Shown: one piece after another, positions 1 through 11,337 of the stretch | How the letters are laid out: each line of letters starts with the position of its first letter | Numbering within the stretch: position 1 is the stretch's first letter | NCBI GenBank assembly: GCA_963580285.1 | Contig: OY757013.1 | Location: 132,181,027-132,245,026 of the forward strand | Source of the DNA: Lucinisca nassula | Taxonomy: Eukaryota > Mollusca > Bivalvia > Lucinida > Lucinidae | Length of the DNA: 64,000 bases | Direction of reading: 5' to 3' | The notes under the pieces: generated by a model | Told to the model about the DNA's origin: nothing | The model's database searches: none | Seen by the model: the letters and a program-made list of their open reading frames with translations, nothing else | Program-made: the position numbers and the translations under genes

Positions 1-135
1 GTTTTTGGCGACAGAATGTGCACTGAACTGGTAAACCGCTTACGGATAAGCCTGCTCAGGAAAAGCGTGGATAGGTACACTGACAGCCCAAACATGACCC
101 AAATCAGTGTTGACTGGGCCGTTAAATACAAATAA
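1..135 (+). repeat. SINE-B 3' part (5'-truncated by window edge)
   Basis: Matches the tail half of the fuller copy at 44941-45250. It carries ACTGGTAAACCGCTTACGGA, AGCCTGCTCAGGAAAAG, then GTGTTGACTGGGCCGTTAAA and an A-rich end. The tRNA-like head would lie before base 1. Confidence 0.65.
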
Positions 136-293
136 ACAAAACTTGCAAAGTTTACTTCACACAGAAAGGAAAAGATTTATATATTCTGAACATCTTTCGG
201 TACGCTGATAGCACTAATAACACGTATATGTAAATGTTGGAAAGACAGAGAACGTTATTTTTCCTCATTTATAAAGATCGCTGGGTGTAACGG

Positions 294-484
294 GCCTCCG
301 TGGCCTAGTGGATAAGAGTGCTGACTCTTAATCATTAGGTCTCTCAACGCTGTAGGTTTGAGCATGGCTCAGGTCACATAATGAGAAGTTCTGCAACGGA
401 AGGTCAGGAGGTTTTTCATAGGGTGCTCCAGTTTTCGCTCACCTCTGTTTAACGATCGGCTTGATATGAAATAATCTTGAAAGG
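294..484 (+). repeat. tRNA-derived SINE (SINE-C)
   Basis: The head GGGCCTCCGTGGCCTAGTGG reads as a tRNA 5' end with an A-box-like TGGCCTAGTGG. About 45 bases on, TAGGTTTGAGCATGG sits where a B box would. The body then continues with a non-tRNA segment (ACATAATGAGAAGTTCTGCA ...). The pseudo-tRNA stems do not pair well enough for a functional tRNA. No second copy was found in the window. Confidence 0.55.
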
Positions 485-816
485 ATCGTAAAACCAAACA
501 TAAAAAAGATCGCTGAATGTGTAAAAACATTTTAATGTCTTTGCTACTAGAATTAACATCAGTACCAAGGTCGAAGGTTCTAACTCTTCCAAATATATAA
601 AATATTTAGGGAGCGAAACAAAGTCATAACGTTGACTGGTCGTTGTTTATTTTCTTGAGTCCAGCACAGATAGCAATGGTTTCTGTTCAAAAACTTCATG
701 ACTACTAAGTGACCTGCCACCAGTTACAGAATGAGTTGTTAAAAGACTTTTTAGCGCATTCGATGGAAGCTATTGTATCTAATAAGCCGAGGAAGGTTTT
801 CTTTATTTCCACTCAA
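485..816. other. Unassigned stretch
   Basis: No open frame, repeat match or hairpin was recognised here. It is AT-rich intergenic sequence. Confidence 0.5.
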
Positions 817-1078
817 TCAGAATCAGAATCAGAATTGTTACTGGTGACACGTCAAATGACATTCATACACCAGGACCTGTGACGTGGGAAGTTAGTCCCT
901 AGCTCTAACCAAAGAGGTAAATTTAGCTACACAATCATCAGCACCTTCAGCTGTCGAAATAATCGAATCGGGAAGGGCATTCCAATCTCTAATGGTTCTG
1001 GGGAAGAACGACTCTTTATAAATGTCAGTTCTTGCGCTAAGGGTCTGAAACGCCAACTTGACGTTTAACTAATCAGTT
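817..1078 (-). pseudogene. LINE 3' end: C-terminus of a non-LTR ORF2 plus 3' UTR
   Basis: On the minus strand an open frame ending at TAA (892-894) encodes SFFPRTIRDWNALPDSI, the conserved C-terminal motif (F-P-R-T-I-R-x-W-N-x-L-P) of jockey/CR1-type ORF2 proteins. It is followed by a short 3' UTR and a reiterated GATTCT tail at 817-840. Only about 60 residues remain, so this is a 5'-truncated dead copy. A closely similar 3' end recurs at 25036-25205. The clade is not determined. Confidence 0.75.
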
Positions 1079-1296
1079 TCTTTTACAATTAAATTGTGAT
1101 CCAGAAAGATATACAGAAGGATTGCAAATTTCAGGTTTTTGCGGAGGTACCGCTCAAAGAAACTGCCGAGGTTTAAGGTACAGTCTGATTCGCAGCACTT
1201 TGTCTGGGCAGGCATAGATCCTAGGCGGTTCAGCAATACTTCAAAGTTCGGTCGGTTTCAGCTCATCCAGTCCAATATATTGCCCCAAGGTCTGAT

Positions 1297-1555
1297 CGGC
1301 CCCCGTCCATCGCATCGGGGATTGAAGAAATAGGTTGGGCTGCATGATGCTTCCACGCAGAGCTGATACCGGCCGCACATGAGTAGTGTTAAATCGCATA
1401 GAAGTTCTAAGCCTGCCCAGGAAAAGTGGCTCGAGTCGGACCGTTCATGCATTTCAATCATTTAGTTTCATTGGGCGACAGATTGGAAGCAGTGTCTCAA
1501 AAAAGACTCATACAGTGTTAACAGGGACGTTAACAACAAATGAAATAGATAACCA
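1297..1555 (+). repeat. SINE-A copy, diverged
   Basis: Shows CCCCGTCCATCG, GGGCTGCATGATGCTTCCAC, GCAGAGCTGA and AAGCCTGCCCAGG in family order, then AGTGTTAACAGGGACGTTAA. A short antisense SINE-A piece lies just before it (about 1165-1245), so two copies sit head to head. The open frames here on both strands are by-products of the repeat. Confidence 0.75.
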
Positions 1556-2016
1556 AGACCCTATAGAAGGCCTGATGACTAAGGAAATTTTTTTTATATA
1601 TATACCCGTTTGAAAAACAACAACAACAACAAAAAACGGTCCTATTAAGTTATGGGGTTGGTGTCCGTCCGTCCGTCCGTCCGTTCGTAAACCTTTTTTT
1701 TCGTTTCCGTATAACTCCTACTATACAGTTTTCATCCGAGCAAGCCTAAATGTGTATGTAGTAAGGCTAAGATGTGAAGATGTGCCTTAAGTTACAAGAA
1801 TTACTATCCATCAAATATTATGACCTTTGAAAAAATCGGTTTACATTTTCGTTTGGTTAAGTTTTGTGCTATACATGTGTAAACCATATGTAAGTTCCAT
1901 TTAGTTTATACTTGCCATGGCGTTAAACAATTTACCACAGAATACTTATCACTACCTGCCCCTCCTGATACCAAGGTCACAGACTTCGAAATTTTATATA
2001 CACGTTTTGTATTAAA
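1556..2016. other. Unassigned stretch with (CCGT)n
   Basis: Contains a CAA-rich run (1617-1636) and a CCGT microsatellite (about 1664-1686) followed by AT-rich sequence. The CCGT run in front of a diverged tail resembles one end of a non-autonomous DNA element, but the other end was not found. Confidence 0.4.
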
Positions 2017-2017
2017 A

Positions 2018-2445
2018 AATAGAAGTGGAGGCAATGATCAGGAATCGTTACAATCAACCCACAGCTCCCATCAGAGACACCAAAGGGAAAGACACACAAA
2101 CATGAAACAACAGACCCTAATGGAAACACCAACAGCGGAAAGCCAAAGGACAATTACTTTCCCATAAAATGGCCAATAGGCTATCCAAAATAAAATAACA
2201 TAAGCGACACAAACATCCAAAGACAAAGCACAACAAAAACAAACCGCGACAGAAGAACCGCCTTGGAACGGTCAGCGGAAACGAATTCCACTTGGGGGCT
2301 TAAATCGATTTTACGTGGCCACAATCCTCGCCCTTACTTCCGTCGCGATTTATACGAATAATTTGCTCAGTCCGCATGAAGGCCTCCAAACTTCAGACAA
2401 ACCATAACAAAATATACCGCGACAGAAGAACCGCCTTTGAACGTT
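2018..2445 (-). mobile_element. 3'-end fragment of the Penelope-like element
   Basis: Reverse complement of the tail that follows the RT ORF at 10620-11030. It shares the terminal ATAGAAGTGGAGGCAATGAT at 2018, the Ser-tRNA-free UTR block GGGAAAGACACACAAACATG, and the block ending at TCCGCATGAAGGCCTCC (about 2388). A short internal duplication (ACCGCGACAGAAGAACCGCC) closes it. Only non-coding tail is present, as expected for a 5'-truncated insertion. Confidence 0.75.
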
Positions 2446-2589
2446 TAAAGTATATTATTGTTATTCAAAAAATGCATTAAGTGGGATAATGATATCAGCT
2501 GGCTCAAATCAGAATGTAGACTGACAAGACCAAACCTATTGGATGCTTTTTGAAAGCAGCCAACTTGTTTTGCTAATTACTGCTACTAG

Positions 2590-3075
2590 ACATAGGTTGT
2601 TGATACCCGTTAGAATCGCCTCAATAAGGCGGTTCTAACGAGCACACACAACCTATGTATGAAGTGTAAATAAGAAAAGTATTTCAAAATTTCATTGAAA
2701 AGTAACCATTTCTCGGCCCCCGCCCATCGGTGCTTGAAGAAATAGATGGGCTGCATGATGCTTCCACCCAGAGCTGAAACCAACCCGCACACGAGTACTG
2801 GTAAACCGCTTAGAGGATCTAAGCCTGCCCAGGCAAAGCGGTGCGAGTCGGTCCGTCCATGCTTATAAACACTATTGGTTTCATTGGGCGACAGGGCTTG
2901 AGATGTCATTTCACTTCAATGTCGGGTAAAAGTGCCACAAAATTGGAAGCAACGTCTCCAAAATGACCTATTCAGTGTTGACGGAGACGTTAAGCTTCAA
3001 ATCAAACAAACAAACAAACAAACAAACAAAAGGAACCATTTTAAAGAATGCACTATGTCACACGTGTATGTTACC
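2590..3075. mobile_element. PAL1b MITE split by a SINE-A insertion
   Basis: The hairpin at 2596-2662 (CGTTAGAATCGCCTC / AAGGCGGTTCTAACG arms) and the flank AAAGTAACCATTT belong to PAL1b. The remaining part, AACCATTTTAAAGAATGCAC and TATGTCACACGTGTATG, resumes at 3034 after the SINE. The intact order can be read in the copy at 28085-28335. Confidence 0.7.
2712..3033 (+). repeat. SINE-A, full length with target-site duplication
   Basis: Runs from CGGCCCCCGCCCATCGG to GTGTTGACGGAGACGTTAAG and an (ACAA)n tail. The target-site duplication AACCATTT is at 2704-2711 and 3034-3041. No internal RNA polymerase III promoter is obvious. An antisense open frame covers the GC-rich head but does not look like a gene. 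Confidence 0.88.
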
Positions 3076-3103
3076 ATAATGTAGAGTTTCACGTAAAAAA
3101 TGA

Positions 3104-3331
3104 TTAACCCTTTTTGTACCTTTCTTGAATCTTTCTCCTTATATATAGCAGGGGTTCATTTCAAACTTTAGGGGTGTCAGGTTGTTTTTTTCAAAATTTG
3201 TTTGGAAAACGGCTTAACTTTTCGCAAACATTGTAGGCCCTGTTCAGACGCCGCGTTCTGCGGCGTCTGATCTGGGCCTGCACTGTTTGCCAGGGTATCC
3301 GTTTTGGGGTTTCCGGTACTAAGTGGGTTAA
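3104..3331. mobile_element. TTAA-2 MITE (piggyBac-like ends)
   Basis: TTAACCC at 3104 and GGGTTAA ending at 3331 bound a 228-bp unit. Inside is a strong hairpin (3224-3291) with arms GGCAAACAGTGCAGGCCCAG / CAGACGCCGCGTTCTGCGGC at its centre. A same-length relative lies at 49971-50198 and a partial one at 61005-61159. TTAA target sites with CCCTT termini are the piggyBac hallmark; no transposase is present. Confidence 0.75.
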
Positions 3332-3565
3332 TGGATAATGTTACCTACAGCCAAATGCCAAAAAAAAAATCAGAAGCGTTTATGTTCCTCCATTAAAGTG
3401 CATGTGACAGCTGGATGAAATGAAGGCAAAATGGAGTATTTCTAATAGATTAATTGCATTTACTTGTTATCAGTGGCGTCTCATAACTTACGGATATATT
3501 TATTGTTGTAAGTTCCACATTTATAAAGTAATCAGCCTAAATTTATATAACATAACTAACTTTGC

Positions 3566-3785
3566 CTCGGCCCCCGCCCATCGGGGCTTGAAGAAATAGA
3601 TGGGCTGCATGATGCTTCCACACAGAGCTGTTGCCGTCCGCACACGAGACCTGGTGAACTGCTTAGAGGCTCTAAGTCTGCGCAGGCAATGCAGTGCGAG
3701 TCGGTCCGTCCAAGCTTATAAATCCATTAGGTTTCATTGGGCGACAGGGCTTGAGATGTCAATTCAGACACACGAAACAACAGTA
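3566..3785 (+). repeat. SINE-A, 3'-truncated
   Basis: Begins CTCGGCCCCCGCCCATCGG and stops after GGGCTTGAGATGTCAATTC; the GTTAAAC tail is missing. Directly downstream (about 3800-3925) is a Penelope-like tail piece. Confidence 0.75.
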
Positions 3786-3799
3786 GATCATAGCCCTAT

Positions 3800-3925
3800 T
3801 TAATTGCAGGGCGGCGGGTCTACGACGGCTCCAGCGCAAAGGCTCACTTAAATCTTAAGTAATGTTGGTTGGTTCCTGTCTCTGGCCGGGTCCACCGGAG
3901 GCTAACTGTTCACTCTAGGTTCTAA
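3800..3925 (+). mobile_element. Penelope-like element, short tail fragment
   Basis: ATTGCAGGGCGGCGGGTCTA, then ACGGCTCCAGCGCAAAGGCT and TGGCCGGGTCCACCGGAGGC, align with 10410-10530, the end of the RT ORF and start of the UTR. Both ends are truncated. Confidence 0.6.
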
Positions 3926-3930
3926 TAGCA

Positions 3931-4738
3931 TTTCCTTTTAATAATTTTAAACCGTTTATCAACAGATACATCTTGTCGGAATGACAAGGCGAATGGGACC
4001 GTGCAATAAATAACAAACTCCTTGCCATTAAATCTGTCGTTGGAACAAAATGCTCTCCGTATTTCTTCTCGGAACATAAATTGATGGAATCGTTAGTTCC
4101 ACCTCAGCGAGGCGGTTCTTACGACAAACAACAATACATGTTTTAGCAGAAATAAGAAAAATAATGATCCATATTGTACTACATAAAAGTGGGTAATATG
4201 GGGTGTTTTTGTGATGTGATCATAAAACTATTGCGGCCCATTCACATATTAATTGCATGCCTCATTTTAATAAATAAATAAATAAATAAATATGCCGTAT
4301 CTGTAATCACCTTCTGTGACCGACTTTTAAGGCACTTTTTATATCTTTCTTGAACTCTTAAAGTGTCAACCATAGCTCGACAAAAAAACATTTTTCGAAA
4401 TTGTGTTAAAATTGTTTAGGACAAACATTACAGCCGATTCCAATATGAGTGAAATTTCCTTTATAATAAATAAATAAATAGGCTTATATGTGTTTACACA
4501 TTATGCAACTTTTATGGCGTCCTTTCAATTATTCAGGGAATATCTTATACAATAATCTGTATATCGGTGTAGTGTTAACTCTGAAGGTGTCAATCATGAC
4601 TTGGGAAGACAACATTTTTCAAAATGTGTTTACCTATAAGTTCCTGTTTTTGGCGTCCTTTTAATTATTCAGGAAATACAATATACTGTATATCGGTGTA
4701 ATGTTAACTCTTAAGGTGTCAAATATGACTGCGGCAGA
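3931..4738. repeat. Diverged repeats: hairpin, (AATA)n, short duplication
   Basis: A degenerate PAL1 hairpin lies at 4084-4142 and an AATA run at 4262-4290. An imperfect tandem duplication of about 140 bp follows: TTGGCGTCCTTT...ATATCGGTGTA...TGTTAACTC...AAGGTGTCAA at about 4512-4600 and again at 4648-4730. No coding potential seen. Confidence 0.5.
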
Positions 4739-5010
4739 CCATCACGAAAATTTGACCCCCTATAACCACACTTTCATATAGTAAAACTTGGGTTTGCAAG
4801 GGTACACATTATTTTTCTTATTTCTTCTTAAAAACATAGATTGTGGGTACTCGTTAGAACCGCCTCCCTGAGGCGGTTCTAACGAGTATCCACAATCTAT
4901 ATCTTGAGCAGAAATGAGAAATTTTATCTTTTATTTTTTTTCATCTGAAAATTTTCATTTTTTGGTCGTAAAATTTACAATGTATATGTATAGGCGTGTT
5001 TTCGTCATGG
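4739..5010. mobile_element. PAL1 MITE, near complete
   Basis: The ends are near-inverted (CCATCACGAAAA... and ...GTGTTTTCGTCATGG). The centre is a nearly perfect hairpin at 4843-4906: arms TGTGGGTACTCGTTAGAACC and GGTTCTAACGAGTATCCACA. The outer arms carry CTTATTTCTTCTTAAAAACA and TTGAGCAGAAATGAGAAA. About 270 bp, no ORF. Other full copies: 35112-35393, 62553-62826, 62878-63135. Confidence 0.78.
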
Positions 5011-5056
5011 AACAAAATTGGTTTTAATGTAAGAACTTTCTCATCTGAGTTCATCT

Positions 5057-5354
5057 CGGCTTCCGCCCATAGGGGCTTGAATAAATATATGGGCTGCATG
5101 ATGCTTCCACGCAGAGCTGAATCCGGCCCGCACAATAGTACTGGTAAACCGCTTAGAGGATCTAAGCCTGCATGTCCAGGAACCGCGGTGCGAGGCGGAT
5201 GCTAATAAACCCTTTTGGCTTCATTTGGCGACAGGGCTTTAGATGTCATTTCATCTCAATGTCGGGTAAAAGTCCCACAAAATTGTAAGCAACGTCTCCA
5301 AAATGACCTTTTCCGTGTTGACGGGGACGTTAAACCTCAAATCAAACAAACAAA
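5057..5354 (+). repeat. SINE-A with 14-bp target-site duplication
   Basis: The duplication ATCTGAGTTCATCT occurs at 5043-5056 and 5355-5368 and fixes both element ends exactly. The tail is ACGGGGACGTTAAACCTCAA followed by (CAAA)n. The insertion is immediately beside a PAL1 end. Confidence 0.92.
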
Positions 5355-5995
5355 ATCTGAGTTCATCTTGATGAGTCTTATAGGCGTGGGTTCGTGATTG
5401 GCTAACAATATTGTTCATGGCGTTATTTATTTAAATAAATAGATAAAATAAATGCATAAAAAGATCGGAGTCAAGAGATTTCACGTATCATATTTGACCT
5501 TAATCCTTATTTAAAATCACTGGACAAGAGACTGACAAGAGATATAGACCCAATATCCTACATGTCAAAAAAAAAAAAAAAAAAATAAATAAATAAATAA
5601 TAAAAAAAAAACACTACTACTATTACTACTACTACTAATAATATTGATAATAATTATTATTATTATTATTATTATTATTAAGCAATTCTACATAATGTAG
5701 CTCTTCAATATGTTAAATATGTTCGTTCATACTAATTGGCTCGAAATGAAAAGGCATGGTTGTTACTTCAAGAAGTTCTTATTCACATTTAGATAGCCTT
5801 AATTTGAGCTCCTTTGAATACCTACAGGTAGATCAAAGTGTCATATCTGCAGATATATGATTAATGATTCCCTGAGGTCAGCGACTAGAGAAAAAATATT
5901 GGCTATTCTGTACCTTGATCCCAGTGGTGTACAGGGAGATAACTCGAATATCTCGCCCAGATAGGTTTTAACGGAAATTCACGACTTGTTCCGAT
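5355..5995. other. Unassigned, low complexity
   Basis: Contains an A-run and AAT/ATT microsatellite (about 5566-5681). The rest is AT-rich with no recognised element. Confidence 0.5.
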
Positions 5996-6250
5996 CGCCG
6001 CCTATGAAGGAAAAAGTTCGGTATGCTCCACAGTTTTCCAGGAAAGAGGATGTATGCGCATTGGAAAAACAAGAGTTACTCATTCTTATATTTTAATGGT
6101 GATGATCAACGTTCTTGTGTAGGGTGTGATCAGCCATTCACTGTTAAACATATCTTTATCGAATGTGTAGACTTTTCACAGTCCCGTAACTTAGCTTTGA
6201 AGTATGATACTTTGCAATTATTGTTTCAAAATGTAATATTATCTTATTCT
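5996..6250 (+). pseudogene. LINE remnant: post-RT/RNase H-side Cys-His segment
   Basis: A 76-residue open frame from 6023 contains CVGCDQPFTVKHIFIECVDF, the C-x2-C-x7-H-x4-C pattern found near the C-terminus of I/jockey-like non-LTR ORF2 proteins. Upstream coding sequence is broken by stops. It is a short decayed fragment with no tail visible. Confidence 0.65.
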
Positions 6251-6434
6251 TAAAAGAATATGGACTTTTTCATAAGATTTCATTTTGTTTCAGAATTTTA
6301 TACACTATCATTCAGACTTTTTAATTTTTAATATCCTCATATTTCTACATAATTTTTAATAACCGATTGACGCTTATGACCACCCACAAAGAGGGTTGGC
6401 GCGTCGTTAAACTCGAAAAACATCATTATCCAAT

Positions 6435-6670
6435 GGGCCCCGTCAAGCGATTTAGGTACTTATCGCCTATGCGAGCAGCGAAGGTTCAGACGAGCCTGCG
6501 CATCCGCGCAGTCTCGCCAGAACCTTCGCTGCTCGCTCATACAAGCAGTGAATCAAGAGGAACCTTCATACAGAAAGCCATATCCCTGGCCCCTCTGAAT
6601 AACTGGGCATGCGCAGTTAAAATTTGTCATGGCGGAATGCTCGAAGACACAAATTCGCTTGGCGGGGCTC
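6435..6670 (+). mobile_element. MITE-R, 236 bp
   Basis: Imperfect terminal inverted repeats GGGCCCCGTCAAGCGA (6435-6450) and its complement form CTTGGCGGGGCTC at the other end. The inside holds a hairpin with GCGAGCAGCGAAGGTT / AACCTTCGCTGCTCGC arms and CpG-rich sequence. An inverted copy of exactly the same length is at 45971-46206. The open frame across it is incidental. Confidence 0.75.
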
Positions 6671-6934
6671 TAATATCATTTACAACACACAAAATAGACG
6701 GTCCAGCTGAAGTTAACTAACTCAATAAACAGATTACAGCAAAACTGAAATACAAATCAAACTTAATAACTGTGATGAAGTCAAGATGAGGGCACGTTGC
6801 TTTTTTCATCACACTGCAAGCCGGAGCTAAAGAATACCACCAGGCAGAAGAGATTTAAGTCCAACATTGAATTTTGAAATTAAATCGGAATGACGTCTAT
6901 AAAATTTTGAAAATACTTTGCGTTGTTTATGATA

Positions 6935-7870
6935 CCGATAGTTTAGCAGATAACAATTTATTACGAGTGTTGAAGTCAGTTACATGAGTAGACACTCTGG
7001 CAAATCGAATAAATTGCGAAATATAAACGCCATAGGATGCCGCACGAGGAACATCACCATCCAAGAAAAGAAAATTTACAATCTCAAAATCAAAATCATC
7101 GCGTTTATCATAAATTTTGCCAGAAACAAACCCATCTTCAATAGACAGATGTAAATCCAAAACCTGGGCCTCGGTATCAGACGAAATGGCTTTACTTAAC
7201 TGAAGTTCTGGGGAAGGGGGGGGGGGGGGGGGGAGTGTAAATCTGTCTGATCCAACCATCGAAATAGAGATTGTCGGTATTTAATAAATCATCCAAATAT
7301 CTAGAAGTCGAGCTAAAAACTTCAATGATTTCATATTGTTTTTTAACGGAAAAGGACATTATGAAGTCTTTCTCATAACAAAACAAGAACAGATCAGCCA
7401 CAAGGGGTGCGCAAATTGAACCCATTGGAATACCCACAACTTGTCTAAATAACTTAGTACCAAATCTTATGTAAATATTGTCAAGTAGAAAGGTGAGAGC
7501 TTCACACTCTTTCTGACATGACCATAAAATATAATTATCTATGCTCTTCAGAAGTGACAAAAGCATTTCTTACATTACACGCAAGATACAGGGAGTCTTG
7601 CCTATGAAATGTCCATTCAACTAAATCATTAAGTTTTTCTTTTAAAAGATTGTGAGGACGTGTAGTGTAAAGGGTGGAAAATCATAAGTTGACAGACTTG
7701 AAGCACGAAAACGTCTGGACTTCAATTTATTTAAAACTTCATTAGATTTTTTATAGACCAAAACAGATTTCTCCCTGATCTTACAAAGACTTTGTCGCAA
7801 TATTTAATCAACTATTTTTACGGTAGTAAAACATGAAGTTCAGTGGTGGTACAAGAGCTTGAATTTTAGC
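6935..7870 (-). pseudogene. Penelope-like reverse transcriptase, broken copy
   Basis: Minus-strand copy of the middle of the RT at 8440-10458. It keeps GIPMGSICAPLVADLF and RYLDDLL in one frame (7192-7566). The frame is then lost at a homopolymer (G run on the plus strand, about 7216-7233), and the downstream part continues in another frame (6927-7259) with YDKRDDFDFEIVNFLF. The upstream part (about 7570-7870) aligns but has stops. Both ends are truncated, so it cannot make active RT. Confidence 0.85.
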
Positions 7871-8438
7871 CGAGGACATATAACTCATTTTCGAAAAAAA
7901 TGATTAGTCGGCGATTCGAAAGGATAAACTTACCTGAAATGGATAGATCAAAGTCTAAACTTTCGCATTCTGGGTGTTGTGGCATTTGTAAGTAGGGACA
8001 AGGTCTTCAAAACGGACCCTTTTGCTAACCACCCGAATTATGTAAAAAAAAATGTTCAAAACATTATAACGTTTTTTTCAAAACTTCAGGATATCCTATA
8101 AAATCGGTTCATGTCCCGTAATTTGGAATACAATTAGCAAGTGTTCACTGCAGTATTAGCCATTCAATACATAACCATATTCTTTTAAATAATGTCAGAA
8201 AATGAACCCTCAAAATGGTAAAAAAATATGCTTTGTTTTTCTCAGAGGACATAACCATTGGAATTAAATATTTTTTTTTGGCTGTCATATAAAGGGTCTA
8301 TATGTTTGTTATTGACAGAATAAAAATGTTGCGAATACGTTGAGTAATTATTTAAAAAAAATGCAATTAAGTTAGCATACCCCCATTACTGCATAATTCA
8401 ATATTGCGTTTTTAAAGCTTTAATTCGTATAGAAATTG
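7871..8438. other. Unassigned AT-rich stretch
   Basis: Between the inverted RT copy and the main RT copy. No element ends, hairpins or coding frames were recognised. Confidence 0.5.
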
Positions 8439-8439
8439 A

Positions 8440-10458
8440 ATAAAAGTCTTACTTTGCTATAAATATAACAAACCTGTTAGATCTATCATTTTTAATTTCA
8501 ATAAACTTGTTTCAGATCTTGATACTAATACTCCTGATTCATGTGATTGTAAAAACTCAAAGTATTGCTATCCTGCTGCTGGTCATGTAATTACTGGCAA
8601 TTTGAAAATTATTCCTGATTCTAGGATAAGGAATATAATTTCTAAAGGACCGAAATATCGGTTTCCCTCTAAAATTGATTTCAGTAAATGTAGAGATGAA
8701 ATCGCTGCTTCCTTGAATGAATTCGGTAATCGATGGTGTAAGCGAGAGTATGTTGAGCATAAAGCCCTTAAGGACTGGAAACTTAGCATTTTAAAACTAG
8801 TGAATAAACGCATTTCTTTCTATTCTCAAAATACTAACTTATTACCTCCTAAGCCCAAGACGTCTTTACGTCATCTTAAACTAGGTATTCAAGAATTTCA
8901 TAAGAAGTTTGTTTTGGCCCCTGCAGACAAGGCCGCTAACAACGTCGTCGTTGTGTGACGGCTCCACTATGTTAACAAGCTTAAGCAGGAGCTTGGTGGT
9001 ACTATGGCCTATGAACTTCAGCCTTTAGCTGAAGAGAGAGCTATAGTAGATAAACATGTTTGTCTCGCGGCCACCAAGTTTGCTGTGTGTGTTAACGAAG
9101 GCCAAGACAAGCTTCCTACGCTATACTGGTTACCAAAACGTCATAAAAAACCTTACAAAGCACGGTTTATTGCAAATTCTAGCTCTTGCACTACCACTGA
9201 ACTTTCTAAATTATTAACTTCCTGTCTTACTGCTATTAAAACGCATGTAATTAAATATTGTGATAAAGTCTTTGAAAGATCAGGAAGAAATCTGTTTTGG
9301 TCTATAAAAAATTCGAATGAGGTTTTAAATAAATTGAAATCTAGACATTTTCGTGCTTCTAGTCTGTCTACCTACGATTTTTCCACTCTTTACACTACAC
9401 TTCCTCATACTCTTATAAAAGAAAAGCTTAATGATTTAATTGAATGGGCTTTTCACAGAGAAGATTCTCTCTATCTTGCATGTAATGTCAGAAATGCATT
9501 TTTCAATTCTAAAGAGCATAAGAATTATACACTTTGGTCATGTCAGAAAGTGTGTGATGCCCTCACCTTTCTACTTGACAATATTTATATTAGATTCGGT
9601 ATTAAGTTATTTAGACAAATTGTGGGTATTCCGATGGGTACTAATTGCGCACCTCTTGTGGCTGATCTGTTCTTGTATTGTTATGAAAGAGACTTCATTT
9701 TGTCGCTTTCCATTGAAAACCAATCTGAAATTATTGAAGCTTTTAGCTCTACTTCTAGATATTTAGATGATTTATTAAATATTGATAATAACTATTTTGA
9801 TGGTTTGATCAGTCAGATTTACCCCCTAGAACTTCAGTTAAATAAAGCAAATTCTTCTGAAACCGAGGCCCCGTTTTTGGATTTACAGCTATCTATTGTA
9901 GATCGATTTGTTTCGTGCAAAATTTATGATTAACGCGATGACTTTGATTTTGAGATTGTAAATTTTCCTTTTTTGGATGGTGATGTTCCTCGTGCGCCAT
10001 CCTATGGCGTTTATATTTCGCAATTAATTCGATTTGCTAGAGTGTGTAGTCATGTAACTGACTTAAACACTCGTAATAAATTATTAACGGCTAAACTCCT
10101 TAATCAGGGTTATCGGTACCATAAACTACGCAAAGCCTTTTCAAAATTTTATAGACGCCATTGTGATTTAATTTCAAAATTCAATATTGGACTTAAATCT
10201 CTTCTGCAACAAGGTCTATCGGAACCCGAATTTTATGGTGACTTAGCATATAAATTCAGAAAAATATATAACCGCAATGACTTCAGCACCCAATTTCGTA
10301 AAATCATTCTTCGATATAAAAAGATTGGGTACAACATGGATATTATACGACAGACTGCATGCATGGTAGTTAACCCAATCACGGTTGGCAACTTTGCTTC
10401 CCTCTTTAATTGCACGCCGGTGGGTCAGGCCTCAGATTCTATGACGGCTCCAACGTAA
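8440..10458 (+). pseudogene. Penelope-like reverse transcriptase, near complete but with two in-frame stops
   Basis: One frame runs about 670 codons. Order: a CDCKNSKYCYPAAGHVITG Cys/His motif (about 8548-8605), KGPKYRFPS, APADKAANNVVVV, LPTLYWLPKRHKKPYKARFI (RT finger motif with LPKxHK), GIPMGTNCAPLVADLF (9625 onward) and the catalytic YLDD at 9760-9771. TGA at 8956-8958 and TAA at 9931-9933 interrupt it. The LPKxHK motif and overall layout fit Penelope-like elements. No GIY-YIG endonuclease follows; the frame ends in SDSMTAPT. The 5' end is missing (frame opens at about 8440 without a start). Exact clade is uncertain. Confidence 0.85.
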
Positions 10459-11030
10459 AGGCTTATTGAAAATTAGAGAGATAATGTCGGTTGGTGACTG
10501 ATGCTCTGTCTCTGGTCGGGCTCATCGGAGTCTAACTGTTGGTTTTCTTTTGCTCCAGCATTTCAGTGGTTTCTTGCTGTCGAGTCCTCACCGTTGTCTC
10601 ACCTCTGTGGTTCTTTGATTTTTGTGTTCACGGAGATGTTGCACTGATGAGTTAGGAGGCCTTCATGCGGACTGAACAAATTATTTGTCTAAATCGCGAC
10701 GGAAGTAAGGGCGATGATTGTGGCCACGTAAAATCGATTTAAGCCCCCCAGTGGAAATCTTCCACTGACCGTTCCAAGGCGGCTCTTCTGTGGCGATTTA
10801 TTTATGTTGTTGTTTGTTACTTACTGTGTGTATCACTTGTGTCTTTTGGTTTTGGATGGCCATATGGCCATTTTGTGGGAAAGTAACTGTCCTTATGGCC
10901 TTCCTTTGTTTAGGTTTCCATTATGGTCTGGTCGCTTAATGTTTGTATTTCTTTCCCTTTGGTGTCTTTTATGGGTGGAGTAAGTTAATTGTATCAATTC
11001 CTGATCTTTGTTTTACTTCTACTTTACTGG
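10459..11030 (+). mobile_element. 3' untranslated tail of the Penelope-like element
   Basis: Non-coding tail after the RT stop. Its blocks (CTCTGTCTCTGGTCGGGC, GCCTTCATGCGGACTGAACA, AGTTAATTGTATCAATTCCT and the last GTTTTACTTCTAC at about 11025) recur in the same order in fragments elsewhere in the window. The common right limit near TTCACTTCTAT is therefore the element's 3' terminus. Confidence 0.8.
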
Positions 11031-11337
11031 TTGCAGTGCCGGGGAAGCTTTATATCAAATGCCACAGGTGCACGGAATATAAACAGAATGCATTAGCAAT
11101 GTCATAAATACAGCGCGCTACCATTCGATGTAATGTAGTACAGTATAACGGTCAAAACATTGAAAGTATCGATTAAATCTAGGCTATGTCATTAAAACTA
11201 CGTTACAAACTGAAAAAAAAAAAAACAAGTATAGATGTGCACGTGGAAATCGGTGTTAGCACTCGAACATAAAGTTTGAAACAAAATTAGTTCTATTTAA
11301 AGTTTTGTAATCTGCTGAAGCAAGGTAGTTTCTGCAA
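11031..11337. other. Unassigned spacer between two inverted element tails
   Basis: About 300 bp with a short A run at 11213. No match or coding frame noticed. Confidence 0.4.

Noticed and set aside
294..370. Possible functional tRNA gene
   Set aside because: The T-arm (TAGGTTTGAGCATGG) is mispaired and a SINE body follows.
2610..2909. Antisense open frame recurring in SINE-A copies (MTSQALSPNETN...)
   Set aside because: It recurs at 11849 and 61771 because the SINE head lacks stops in that frame. Many other copies break it, there is no codon-level constraint visible and it extends past the element ends.
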